Assembly: GCA_020746995.1 (NCBI GenBank)
Contig: JAGPXD010000001.1
Coordinates: forward strand, 558,001 to 622,000
Direction of reading: 5' to 3'
DNA: 64,000 nt
DNA from: Plectosphaerella cucumerina
Taxonomy: Eukaryota; Ascomycota; Sordariomycetes; Glomerellales; Plectosphaerellaceae
Position numbers and translations under genes: made by a program. Positions 11,412-22,215 of this stretch are shown here, one piece after another; within the stretch, counting starts at the first letter, position 1; each line of letters opens with the position of its first letter. The notes under the pieces were generated by a model that was not told the DNA's origin, did no database searches, and worked only from the letters and a program-made list of their open reading frames with translations.

Positions 11412-13030
11412 ATGGCTCGACTCACGGCTCTCCTCTCGCCGCTGCTTGCGCTCGGCGTCTGGGTTTCAGCTCCCAGCCTGACCTATGCCCAGGAGACGGA
11501 AGGTGCCGTTGCTGCCCAGCGAGGCAGCGGAAGCGCGCAAGCCGCCTGCACGATTTTGAAGTGGAAGTATCCAGCCCAGACCCTCTTCAATGGCACGGAC
11601 GGCTACACCTTCGAGAGCGAGACGCAGTACTGGTCTGCCAGGAACCACCAAGACCCGGCCTGTGTTTTCGTCCCCGAGAATGCGCAGCAGGTCTCCTTTG
11701 CCGTCACGACGTTCACACTGACGCTCACCCGCTTCGCTGTCCGTGGCGGTGGACACATGCCGATCGTTGGCTCCAACAGCATTGGCAGCGATGGTGTCCT
11801 TCTGTCGACCACCGGTCTAAGCGGCTTGGCCTTGAACGGCGACAAGACTGTTGTTTCCGTCGGAGCTGGCAACCGCTGGCGCGATGTCTACGGCTTCCTT
11901 CAGCCGCACTCACTCGCCGCTGTCGGTGGTCGTATCGGAGGGGTTGGCGTTCCCGGCCTTCTTCTGGGAGGTGGCATTTCCTTCCACTCGAGCCAGTACG
12001 GTTTTGCTTCAGACAACGTTGTGCGTTACGAGGCCATCCTCGCCAGCGGGGCCGTCGTTGAGGCCACAGCCAGCAACAGCTACAAGGACCTCTTCTGGGC
12101 CCTGAGGGGTGGAGGCAACTCCTTCGCCATCGTCACACGGTTCGACCTCCGCACGGTACCTTCTTCGAAGGTGTGGGTTGGCATCTCCCAGTACAGCCCG
12201 GCAGACAGCAACGCCTATCTCGACGCTGTCTACAACTTTGGCAAATACGGATCTGCCGATGCCAAGGCCGCCATCATCCCTACCATCCTCACGGTCCCGT
12301 CCTTCGGTCTGACCGCCTATGCGGCCGCGCGCTTCTACGATTCGGAGCAGGCGCCAGCGACCGCGTTTGAGAACTTCACTGCCCCTGTCCTGACGCCGGT
12401 AGACGACTCAGTTGCGCTCCAGCCTTTGGCCGACTACATCCGGGCAACTCATGCTCTTCAGCCAACCGGACTTCGCCAGGAGTATGACCCCCCACACTCC
12501 CCTTGACCAAGTTGTGTATCAGAGCGAAGCTGACATCTATCCTCCAGATTCCGAGTCCTTTCCATTCTGGCCAATCGCGATGCCATCTCGCACATCCATG
12601 ATACATTCCTTGCTGCTGCTGCTGGCCTCGCGAGTGTCCCCGGTCTCCTTGGTTCCATTTCGTTCCAGCCAGTCACTGCCGCGTTCCTCCAAAACGGGCA
12701 ACGTCGCGGCGGCCTAAACCCGCAGGGCATCGACATTTCCAAGGCACCCTACTTCTGGATCGTTCTCAACGTTTCCTGGCAGGCAAATACCGACGATGCT
12801 GCGGCCGTCTCTTTTGCGGAGTCGGTCACCGCCCAGCTCGAGAAGTCTCTGTCCTCCAAGGGCGTAGCGGGCACCTACCTCTACCTTAACGACGCAGGCC
12901 CTGGTCAGCCCATCTTCGAAAGATACCCCCCGCCAACCTGGCGCGTCTGAAGGCCATTCGCTGGAAGTATGACCCGTTGAAGATCTACACCAACCTTTTG
13001 GCCGGAGGCTGGAAGGTGGCCAACAGCTGA
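11412..13030 (+). CDS. Secreted BBE-type FAD-linked oxidoreductase with a 3' frameshift
   Basis: Exon 11412-12481, a 66-nt intron, then exon 2 from 12548. The N-terminus is a signal peptide (about 26 aa). The PCMH-type FAD domain follows, with RGGGHMP carrying the His that holds FAD covalently. The VGGR segment lacks the Cys that would make a second bond, so single covalent attachment is expected. The substrate domain and most of the C-terminal BBE region follow. At 12926-12931 the expected reading frame is lost: as written, translation stops at 12948-12950. The family-typical C-terminus ending GGWKVANS lies in another frame and stops at 13028-13030. The shift falls in a run of cytosines, so it may be a consensus error, an allele or early gene decay. 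The substrate is unknown; the family oxidises sugars, alkaloids or aromatic alcohols. Confidence 0.82.
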
Positions 13031-13251
13031 AAAGCTGGTTGAAAGTGCCATGAAACGGGGTCCGATGACTTCTACTAGAATGCTTGCCTCAGACAGTCCT
13101 GTCGGGATAGAATAAGGCAACAATTCCTTCAATTGCCATCATCACCCAAGCCTAGCAATGTCTACTTTTGTTCCACCGCACAAGGGTGTGGTCAGTCGCC
13201 CAAGCTCCCACATCTTGGTCCTGTCATAGCCTAGCCTGATATCAAGGCACG

Positions 13252-14811
13252 ATGTCTCAGTATCAATCTCGCTTCATTCTTGATTTTGGGAAGAACATCG
13301 GCATGGAGTACGTTAATAACCAAAAGATGACACCTATGTTGATTCTTGTGTCCATAGGATCAGAGCCATCCAATTTCTATGGACATGCGCTATCTTCTCC
13401 TGCAAACCGGCGCAAAATGCAACGCCCGGGAAAGTAATGGTGATGCACTGATGCATTACGAGCTGATGTACCGTAGGGGGGCCTACATCAAGCCACTCCT
13501 GAGCCCGGTATCGACATCAATATGATCGGCAACGCTCTCGGTGTGTCTCTTCAAGCTGCCTGCATGTACATGAACTTGGATGCCGTTGAGAAAATGATTG
13601 AGCGTGGCGCGGATGTCAACACAACATTCTCGTCCGATCTATGGAGCAATGCTTGATCTCTGGAGCACTCCCATGCAAAGGCACCAGCAACCCGGACGCC
13701 CACCGGATTGATCCAATAGTCCGCACACCCGTACGCTACGGCGCAGAGTCACACCTCTAGTGCCGGGAATCTTGTTCTATTCGGCAATGTCAGACGCTTG
13801 CTGGGGAACTGGAGTAGAGACAATCGCCTTCCTCGAAAATGGAGCAGCGATTGATGCCTTCGATACCACTGGTCAATGTCCCATCTACTTTACGGCCGTG
13901 TTCGGGATCGAGAACTTTCAGGTCATTCTCAAAGAGTAGCCTGGCAATTTGCTGGTGGCGGATCAATGCTCGAAGACTACGCTTCGATGGACCGTGCAGC
14001 TTGGAAACGTCGAGACAGTCGACTTCATCTTGTCCAAGCTCACGGATGACGAGACCAGGGCCCAGGTCAACCAAGCGGATGTCGATTCATGGACGCCTGT
14101 ATGCTGGGCTTCACGGCCACGAGAAGGCCCACTCTCACCAGATATGAGATTAGAGAGTCGAGCCTACGCAAAGGTCATGAGGCTGTTGCTGGAACATGGA
14201 GCTGACCCGGCGGTCTAATGTCAACCATACCGAGACGACGGCAAGATCGAGGAGGTAATCTTTCCTCTTCCTCCTCGGAGATGCAATGTAGACTCAGTCA
14301 TCATCGACCTCCCGCAAGAAGCTGTCCGATAATGTTAAGGCGAGGTTGATTCTGCATCTGGAACAGAAGACACTCTCTCGACGACGTATTTCGTGCAAGG
14401 TAATGCGATCTGCGACCTACGCTTCGATGTGAGTTCAAATTCACACTGCGGAGCAGCTACTTCCGAGTTCTGTGACATGACAGCAGGACCTTCCAGCCCA
14501 TCTTTGGTCTTGCATACAAGTGTGCTATTTGTCCAGATTATGACGCATTCTCGAAATATGGAATGAACTACAGACCTCTCGATGATATCGCCCATAGGAG
14601 ACCTCCATTCGAGGGCGAGTATCATGAGCCTCGCAAAGCTGTGGCCCGGACTAGTTGGAAAAAGTTCGAATCACGTCCAGCCTCTCCAAGCCAAGAATCT
14701 GAGGGCGCCAAAGGGGACAAAAAGAACGGCATCGTGATTGAAAAGGATGGAGACAACGAGGACAGCGATGAGGTTGTTGTTACATATATGATCTGGACAC
14801 ATAGCAGATGA
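13252..14811 (+). pseudogene. Decayed ankyrin-repeat / ZZ-finger gene
   Basis: No continuous frame exists, but translated pieces in all three forward frames look like ankyrin repeats: LLLQTGAKCNARESNGDAL near 13390, a NALGVSLQAACMYMNLDAVE piece with GADVN near 13530-13620, AIDAFDTTGQCPIYF near 13850, and VMRLLLEHGADPAV ending at 14218. About 280 bases further, IFGLAYKCAICPDYD (14500-14550) matches the core of a ZZ zinc finger, but the following Cys positions are replaced by Phe and Tyr. A charged tail runs to 14811. Stops and frame changes separate the pieces. Ankyrin plus ZZ is a common arrangement in large fungal proteins of unknown, possibly NLR-like, role. I infer a relic of such a gene, not a working one. 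Confidence 0.72.
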
Positions 14812-14897
14812 ACAGCAAGTTGAACGAGACAGATGATGAGGTGGGAACTCTTGGAGGATGTCTGAACTCGGCCAGCTCTAACGCCTCATGAAAGAAT

Positions 14898-17141
14898 CTA
14901 CAGCTTGGCTTTCCCAGCCTCTATCTGGCTCCACGCAGTGGTATCGATCTTGCTGAACCGGTCGCCATTCAGCCAGTAGATGCTGTCGGCCTGGTTCTGT
15001 GCCGGATCCCATGGAAGCTTCTTCAATGCTCCTGTCGACTTCTTGAAAGTGGCAGTCGTTTCGATCCTGGATGACCTGAGTTAGTTGACCATGAGATGGC
15101 TTGATAGCACCCTTCATAGGACTTACTGCGGACGGAAACGGATAAGGCGAGGCATCTGGTACAAAGCGAGGCCACTGGCCCGAAGCTTGCTGTACAGGGC
15201 CTTTGCGAACTCGGGCTCCTGGGATGCATCGTTGAGTGTGATGGTTGCGGCGCCGGCTTGGCCATCATAGCTGAGCGCACCGTGTTAGGACGTCGAGGTC
15301 GTCTATAAGATGCGGGACGTTGAAGACCTACCCTTCGAGCTTGACCGCATAAACAGAGCAATCTTGGACATTGTCGATCTTCTCAATGTGCTCCCGGACC
15401 TCGCTGGCGCTCACGTTCTCGCCCCGCCACCTGAAGGTGTCTCCAGACCGATCATGGAAGCGCACCCAGCCCGAACTGTGACGCACGAGGAGATCTCCCG
15501 TCCTCTGGAAGAGATCGCCCTTCTCGAACACGTCGGAGATGAGCTTCAGGTCCGTGGCTGCCTTGTCGCCATGGTAGTTTCCGAGAAGGTCCATGGACCT
15601 TACCCGGCCGATTGCCTCGCCGGGCTCATCTGCCTTGACCCTGACGCAGAAGCCCGTCTTGGGATCCCGGTACGGCGCCTCGGTATTCGGGTCGTATCTG
15701 ACAAGGAACGTGTCATCCTCAGCATACAGCTTGATGGGGCCAGCAAAGCCGACACTGCCGGCGGCTGCCGTGGAGCGTGTGTAGTTGTCGAACTTTGCTA
15801 GGCCTTCGGTTGAGCGGTAGATCTCACGGACTTCAGGGATGCCGAAACGTTTCGTGAACTTGAGCCAGATGTCCCGATGCAGGCCGTTGCCCATGGCCAC
15901 GATGCACTTGTGAGATCGGTCGTAGGGGGACTCTGGGGCCGCGACGAGGTATCGGCAGAGCTCGCCGACGTAGAGCATGCGCGTGGCGCCGCTCTGGGCC
16001 AGCTGGGCGGAGAAGCGTGACGCCGAGAACTTGCGCGAGAGGCAGCAGGCGCCGGAGACACCGGTGCTGTAGTAGATGCCCGTGAAGAGGGCTGTGGCGT
16101 GGAAGAGCGGCAAGCAGGAGAATGTGCGGAGGGGGAGGTAGGTCTTTGGGTTCTTGGCGTCGACTGTGGAGGGGGTCGAGACGAGGACGAGGAGAAAGTT
16201 CTTGACGGCCACGGCTTTGGGTTTGCCGCTGGTTCCGGAGGTGTAGACCAGTGCGCCGACGTCTTTGAGAAGGCGCTTGGGACGGACGACCTCATCGGAG
16301 GTGATGCCCGCGAGATCCTCATATCGCAGCTGGGTGATTCCGACGGCGGAACGGGTCTCTTCAGAGAGCTGTAGCGGGGGAAAGGAGGAGAGGTTGAGGG
16401 AGAAAGTCGGAGGCGGGGTGGCGATTGAGGCGAGATCTGCGATGACGGGGGCGAGGTCGGGGGTGCAGACGAGGATCTTTGCGTTGGCGATGTTGAGGCA
16501 GTGTTGCAGCGTGTGGTCTGGGTGTTCAGGGGTTAGCGAGGGCGGGGTGAGGGCATCGCGGGGTAGGGTGATGGCGGGGCACTAGACAGCCAAGGGGGTG
16601 CAGGACGTGTCGGATGCGCTGGTGCGAGGATGAACTCACTTTGCAATGCCGTGTTGATCAGTGCTGGGATAGCACCGAGCTTGGAGGCCGCAGCCACAGT
16701 GAAGACCATCTCTGGCGAGTTGGTCGCAAAGACGGCCACGACATCGCCGTTGGAGACGCCCTGGCGCTGGAAGATGGCTGCTAACCTGCTGGACTCTGGC
16801 GAGGGAAGTCAGCATCACATCGCCACATTCGGAAGTCAATAGACCGGGGTCTTACCGGCTAGGACCTCTGCATATGTCCACCTCCGGTTCTCAAACCAAA
16901 GAGCTTCAGCCCGCGGGTCCGCCAGCTCCCACATGTGGTACAGCGAAACATCATCCCCGAGAAGTGCAATGCGCTCCTGGAAGCGCTTGCGGAAGGACTT
17001 TTCGGAGAGAAGTTGGTTGATGTCGTAGGAGACGCCGTAGCGGTTGTTGGCGTACAAGGCTCCGATGAGGGTGGCTGCCGCGGCCGAGGCGGCGATGGCG
17101 ACCTTGTCGGTCGGAACGCGCAGTGGTAGCGAGGGAGGCAT
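14898..17141 (-). CDS. Peroxisomal FATP/Fat1-family acyl-CoA synthetase
   Basis: Five exons on the minus strand, 17141-16856, 16795-16640, 16517-15332, 15270-15127 and 15066-14898, give 646 aa. After an N-terminal hydrophobic segment (about residues 8-22) comes the ANL ligase fold. It has the ATP loop TSGTSGKPKA near residue 238, the YRSTEG box, and the FATP signature FHDRSGDTFRWRGENVS. It would activate a carboxylic acid to its CoA thioester with ATP. The family prefers long or very long fatty acids, but bile-acid and other ring-bearing acids are also used by relatives, so the substrate is open. The last three residues are AKL, a classical PTS1. It shares a 440-base promoter with the thiolase, and that promoter contains a CCTCGG box. 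Confidence 0.9.
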
Positions 17142-17581
17142 CGTGTTACAGTGAGTGATGTTCAAAATGACGAGAAGGGTGAAAGACGCGGTGCGAAGCT
17201 CCTTGCTGACATATGTGCATCTCGACTGAAGTAATGCGATTGTCGGCTTACGCTATTAATTGATTTCCCATCTGCTATGGTTGCCACACATATCGTCCAG
17301 CCATGTTTAAGGGCGTCTGTCACTGGCCGGCACATCTCCCGTAGCTTGATGCCGACACGATGCCGACGGTAAGTTGGCGGCCTCGGCCTTCTGTCGAGTG
17401 GGACCGACGGCATCTGCAACGCTTGGAAGCGCGGCAACAAGTCGGCAGTCTCGGGCGGCATCCACTACCACCCGCTGTATTTATCCGTCGATCGCCAATA
17501 AACCCCTTGGGGCTGCTGTACATTGCACGTCTTGCTGTCCAAGAAGTCCCATTGGAATATCCAGACTCAGCCACAGTCACC
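17142..17581. promoter_or_regulatory. Divergent promoter, acyl-CoA synthetase / thiolase
   Basis: 440 bases separate the two start codons. A CCTCGG hexamer at 17381-17386 lies close to the middle, so one bound regulator could serve both genes. CCTCGG is the established target of FarA/FarB-type fatty-acid regulators in Aspergillus, and a gene for such a protein lies 2 kb away. Confidence 0.55.
17381..17386 (+). promoter_or_regulatory. CCTCGG (Far-type) box
   Basis: Perfect CCTCGG midway between the acyl-CoA synthetase and thiolase start codons. The sequence is seen directly; binding is inferred from known FarA/FarB specificity. Confidence 0.5.
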
Positions 17582-19080
17582 ATGTCGTCCCCCTCGCAGC
17601 GGATCCAGAGCCTATCGGCCCAGCTCTCAGGCGGTGCCGACCAGGCATCACGGGCAAAGGCCTCGCTCTTGGCCAAGAACCCTAGCGATGTGGTATGTGG
17701 TGACCTCATCTCAGCAACATCCTGGCTCACCACTGACTTCTTTCCTCCCAGGTCATCACACTTGCGATCCGAACCCCCCTGACAAAGGCCAAGAAGGGCC
17801 TCCTCAAAGACACGAAGCTCGAGGGCCTGCTCGTCCCCCTGCTCCAAGAAACAGTAAAAAAGTCCGGCATCGAGCCCCAGCTCGTCGAGGAAATCGTCCT
17901 CGGCAACGTCCTCCACAAAGACGCCCCGTATGTCCTGCGCGCCTCTGGCCTCGCCGCCGGCTTCCCCGCTACAACAGCCGTGTCGCACGTCAGCCGATGG
18001 TGCTCGTCCGGCCTCCTGGCCGTCGAGGCCGTCGCGCAAAAAGTCGCCCTCGGCAGCATCGACATCGGCATCGCGCTTGGTGCAGAGAGCATGAGCAACA
18101 ACCCCGACAATGGCGCCCCCGAGCTGCCGGCCGACTTCCTCGCCCAACCCGTCATCAACGACCTCACCCAGCTGATGGGGTGGACGTCGGAGAACGTTGC
18201 AAGCGACTTTTCAATCTCTCGCGAGCGCCAGGATGAGTATGCTGCTGCATCATTCCAAAAGGCCGAGGCTGCGCAAAAGGCTGGTTACACCGCGGACGAG
18301 ATTGTTCCCATCGCCACGACTTGGAAAGACCCCAAGACGGGTGAGACGCGCAAGGTCGTCGCGAAGATGGACGACGGCGTTCGCCCGGGCACCACGAAGG
18401 AGGGCCTGGCTAAGATCCGCTCAGCGTTCCCTCAGTGGCCGCCGTCGACAACGACGGGCGGCAACGCGTCGCAGCTCACAGACGGCGCGGCGGCGGTGCT
18501 CATCATGCGTCGCGACGTGGCCGAGAGGCTGCGCCAGCCCATCATCGGCAAGTTTGTGCTGTCGACGATCTCAGGACTGGAGCCGCGCATCATGGGCATC
18601 GGACCGACGCTTGCGATCCCGAAGCTGCTGGGCAAGGTGGGCATCAGCAAAGACGACGTGGACGTTTTCGAGATCAACGAGGCGTTTGCATCAATGGTAG
18701 GCGCGACACCTTACAGAAGGAGATTGATTGCTGACAATGGTGTAGCTGGTGTACTGCACCGAGAAACTGTGCATCGATCCCGCCCGCCTGAACCCGAGAG
18801 GCGGAGCAATGTCAGTAGCGCCTGCAGAGCGCCCGTCGAGTCAATAGTGACCATGAAACTGACACGTTTGCAGCGCGTTTGGCCATCCGCTGGGTTGCAC
18901 TGGTGCTCGCCAGGTTGTCACGGCCCTTTCGGAGCTCAAGCGGACAGGGGGCAAGATTGCCGTCACCTCGATGTGCGTCGGGACTGTAAGTGATCTGTTT
19001 GCCAACTGAAGATTGAACGAACGGAGTGACTGACCGGATAGGGAATGGGGATGGCGTCGCTGTTGGTGTCGGAGCAGTGA
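17582..19080 (+). CDS. Peroxisomal 3-ketoacyl-CoA thiolase (PTS2)
   Basis: Five exons, 17582-17692, 17752-18696, 18746-18810, 18874-18985 and 19042-19080, give 423 aa. The thiolase landmarks are all present: nucleophilic Cys in SRWCSSGL (about residue 121), the NEAFAS box, GHPLGCTGAR with the catalytic His, and the C-terminal Cys in MCVGTGMG. Residues 7-15, RIQSLSAQL, fit the PTS2 consensus, so import into peroxisomes by Pex7 is expected. It cleaves 3-ketoacyl-CoA to acetyl-CoA plus a shortened acyl-CoA, the last beta-oxidation step. The last exon is only 39 nt but supplies an essential part of the active-site loop. It is divergent from the acyl-CoA synthetase and lies upstream of the Zn2Cys6 gene. 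Confidence 0.93.
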
Positions 19081-19637
19081 GGGCGTGCCTGGATCTTTGG
19101 CATGACAGTGATCCGTTGGAGGTTCATAGCATGATACATTGTACGAATACAGCATCCCGCCAATATCCGTTACTTTCCAGATGCTGCATTGTTCATCAAA
19201 TGGCCAAGACCTTGCCCTCGTCCTTCCCAGATGTGCCATCTGCCCGCCCTCGCCCGCCCCAAAAGGCCCAGACCCCCGCCATCCCACCCTCTGCCGAAAT
19301 GTCTCGCCGGGCCACCCTTCTTCCACTGTCACCTTACCCCAGACGCCGTCGCACGCGGGGTTCGACTCGTGCTAAACGCTAGCCCGGCCCACCTGAGAAG
19401 CCAGGATCACAAAGCCGGACGATGCACCCCGGGTCCCTTAGGCCATTGCCCCCTGGTATAAACCCGGCGGTCCCAAGCATCAGCCCCCCTCCAGCGACCA
19501 CCTGCCCGCACATCCCCTCTTGCTGCTGCTTATAATCACCGGCACTGCCGGTTCCCCCGCGTTGTTCTCCAACGAGGCCCCATCTGAGACCTGACCTGTC
19601 CCTGCCGTTGTTGCGCTGCTGCTGCCTCTAGACCATC
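19081..19637. other. Intergenic region / promoter of the Zn2Cys6 regulator
   Basis: 557 bases, C-rich, with TATAAA at 19457-19462 about 176 bases before the ATG and a CT-rich leader. I see no CCTCGG or CCGAGG box in it. Confidence 0.5.
19457..19462 (+). promoter_or_regulatory. TATA box of the Zn2Cys6 regulator
   Basis: TATAAA about 176 bases before the start codon, followed by a pyrimidine-rich leader. Confidence 0.4.
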
Positions 19638-22088
19638 ATGGAGTCTTCAACCCAACATGTCGACCCGCCCGGAAGTCCCGTCGCGTCGAAGAAGACGCGC
19701 TCACGGGCTTCCAAGGCCTGTCTTGTTTGTCGCCGGCGCAAAGTGAGGTGCAACGTCGCTATCACCGGGCCGCCATGCTCAAACTGCACGATCGACGGCG
19801 AGAACTGCACGATTCCAGAGAAGTCGCAGAAGAGGTGCGCCTTCTTCGCAACCCCCCCCCCCCCAGCTTGCCTTTTTAATGCTAACTGAATGTGCCACCA
19901 TAGATGGTCTCGACAGCCGCACCGACCGTCTGCGACAGACCCCTCGGGAGCAGACCGACGAAAGCATCGACACCGACATGGCCACACCAGTGCCAGCGAT
20001 GTTCCCAGAAAAGCTCCCGCTGACGGAGACCACGATCACAACGATGCCGCTGAGACAGACATGGTCCTCACTCGCCCCGGGTCACCAGTAGCCAACAGCC
20101 CCTCCTCAGGACACGCATCGCCCACCGAGCCAACATGGGAGCGCCCCGCCCCTTCATCATGGCATCACGCCCGCCCAAACGACAGCCTCTTCACCACGAC
20201 AGTCCCCATGTCCGCCTACCCCTTCCTCACAGCCTCGAACCTCCACCGCCTGCCCCCAGAAGACGTCAACTTCCTCGAGCTCAAGAACTGCCTCCGCCTT
20301 CCCTCCCGTGTCTACCTCGACGAGATCCTCCAACAATACTTCCGCTATGTCCACCCGTTCTTCCCACTCATCAACGAGGCGCTCTTCTGGGACGTCTACC
20401 ATGGCGCCGACCTCGTCGCCGACAACCCTCTGCCGCGCTTCCCCCTCCTCGTCCTCCAGGCCATGCTCTTCACCGCATGCAGCTTTGTCCCAGCAGCGAC
20501 ACTCGAGAAGTTGGGCTACACCTCCGTGCGCTCCGCCCGCCGCACGATGTACGAGCGCGCCAAGCTCCTGTTCAACATGGAAGCTGAGAACTCGCGCCTC
20601 CACATGGCGCAGGCTGCTCTGCTTCTGTCCTACTGGACGCCGCCGTTCGAGGAGGCTGCGTTCAAGCCCAATACCCACTGGCTGCGCGTCGGCATTGAGA
20701 ACGCCAGGTCCGTGAGGGCGCATCAGTACAGCTCGACTTCCTCCACGACGAGGTCGTCGATTGAAGATTACGAGCAGATCGCGCTGAAGAGGCTGTGGGG
20801 TTGCTGCATCATCCGCGGCGGCACGCTTGCCATCTCCTCCCGACGGTGCTGCCAGGATCTCGGCTTGGACCCGGACTCGAATACTGGCTTCCCTTTGACA
20901 CGTGAGGACCTCGAGGACGAGGTGCACGAGTCGAGAGTCTACGACCCGGAGACGAAGAGGAGCCTTATCTCGGCGTTTATGGGTCTGGCTGAGATCTGCG
21001 TCCATGTCGTGGCCACATCCATCTTGCTGTTCCCGCTTGACAACAGCCAGCCTGGTGTGACGAGGATAAACGATCAGGTGGAGGAGAGTATCAGGATTTT
21101 GACATGCAAGATGACCCTGGATCGATGGCATGGCACCACACCGCGGGAGATCACCGATGCGACGGGCGGGGTTGAGCAGACCTCCGAGCCAGCGCGCAGC
21201 GACAATCCGTCTGTTGTTCTGTTCACCAACTTGCAGGACATCTACTTCTAGTAGGTCTCCCCTACTCGTCGGGAGACTAACCGCTGACCAGACGCAGTTC
21301 CGCAAGAATCGCCCTGGCAAACCGACAGATGCTGTCATGCTACACTGCCAGCCCCCCTCGGGTCCACGAGATCCTGGAACTCCACGAAGAGGTGCACCAG
21401 GCGACTGCGGCGGTCGGCAAATGCTTCAGGACCCTTACCGAGCGCCGACTCGCCCGTTACCTCCCCGTCAGCGTGTAAGATCCCCACCAGCTCCCCTCTA
21501 CAAACGCACCCAGCTAACTCACCACCCCGCAGCATCCCCTGTATCGCACTCCCACTCGCCCTGAACATCACCGCCAACAAGACCAAACAGTCAAGCCCCA
21601 AGGCCCAGATATTTAACGAAGTCATGAACGCGTACAATACCCTCTACGAAGGCGTTGACGGCCTCGCAAAGGCTGTCCGCGTCATCGTCAACCAGGGACA
21701 AAACGCAGCAGCCGGCGCCACGGCGGGCATGAACAAGCAGACCGACGAAGGCTCCGGCCCACTCGGCCACTACATGAGACTAGCACTGTCGATCGACCTG
21801 AGTCTCTCGTCCGGCAAGCTCCCTCAAGACCGAGATTTCCCGGAGAGGGTGCAGGAGCATCTGTCGTCGAGCCCGGAGAGTCTGGAGCAGGTCCCTCTCG
21901 AGCCTGCGGCGCCGCTGATGCAGGCTGGGGAGGGGGAGTGGATGATGCCTGACGAGTCTGTGATGGCTAGTGGCGCGATCGATCCCAGGGGCGATCTTTG
22001 GGATTTGGAGGGGCTTTCTCCGCGAGCGGCGGAGTACAGGATCTTGGAGAGCATGATTTGGTCGAGTCCATCACCGGGGGTGTTTTGA
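19638..22088 (+). CDS. Zn2Cys6 transcription factor, FarB/CTF1-beta-like
   Basis: Four exons, 19638-19834, 19904-21250, 21298-21474 and 21533-22088, give 758 aa. A binuclear zinc cluster lies at about residues 30-60 (SKACLVCRRRKVRC, then C-x8-C-x2-C-x6-C). A charged His/Asp-rich linker follows, then the fungal-specific transcription factor domain from about residue 205 (YFRYVHPFFPLINEALFW). The cluster sequence, short N-terminus and overall size resemble the cutinase factor CTF1-beta/FarB group, which activates fatty-acid use in fungi; that subfamily assignment is moderate. The gene sits between the thiolase and the multifunctional enzyme, and CCTCGG-type boxes lie in promoters of both neighbours' transcription units. 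Intron 1 holds a run of 13 cytosines. Confidence 0.88.
19852..19864. repeat. Homopolymer of 13 C in intron 1 of the regulator
   Basis: Thirteen consecutive cytosines lie between the donor and the branch site of the first intron of the Zn2Cys6 gene. Such tracts vary in length between strains and are prone to sequencing error. Confidence 0.8.
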
Positions 22089-22215
22089 TAGCGTGTGTTT
22101 GATTCTCAGCATTGTGACGAGCGATGATCAACAAGACTGTCGTTTTCTCCAGCGGAGTGTAAGAGATGCGAATGCCATTCTGATCTACTCAATCTACGCA
22201 ATGTACAAGCCAGGT

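Noticed and set aside
8335..13030. Secondary-metabolite cluster around the TRI14-like and FAD-oxidase genes
   Set aside because: No polyketide synthase, NRPS, terpene cyclase or prenyltransferase is present in the window.
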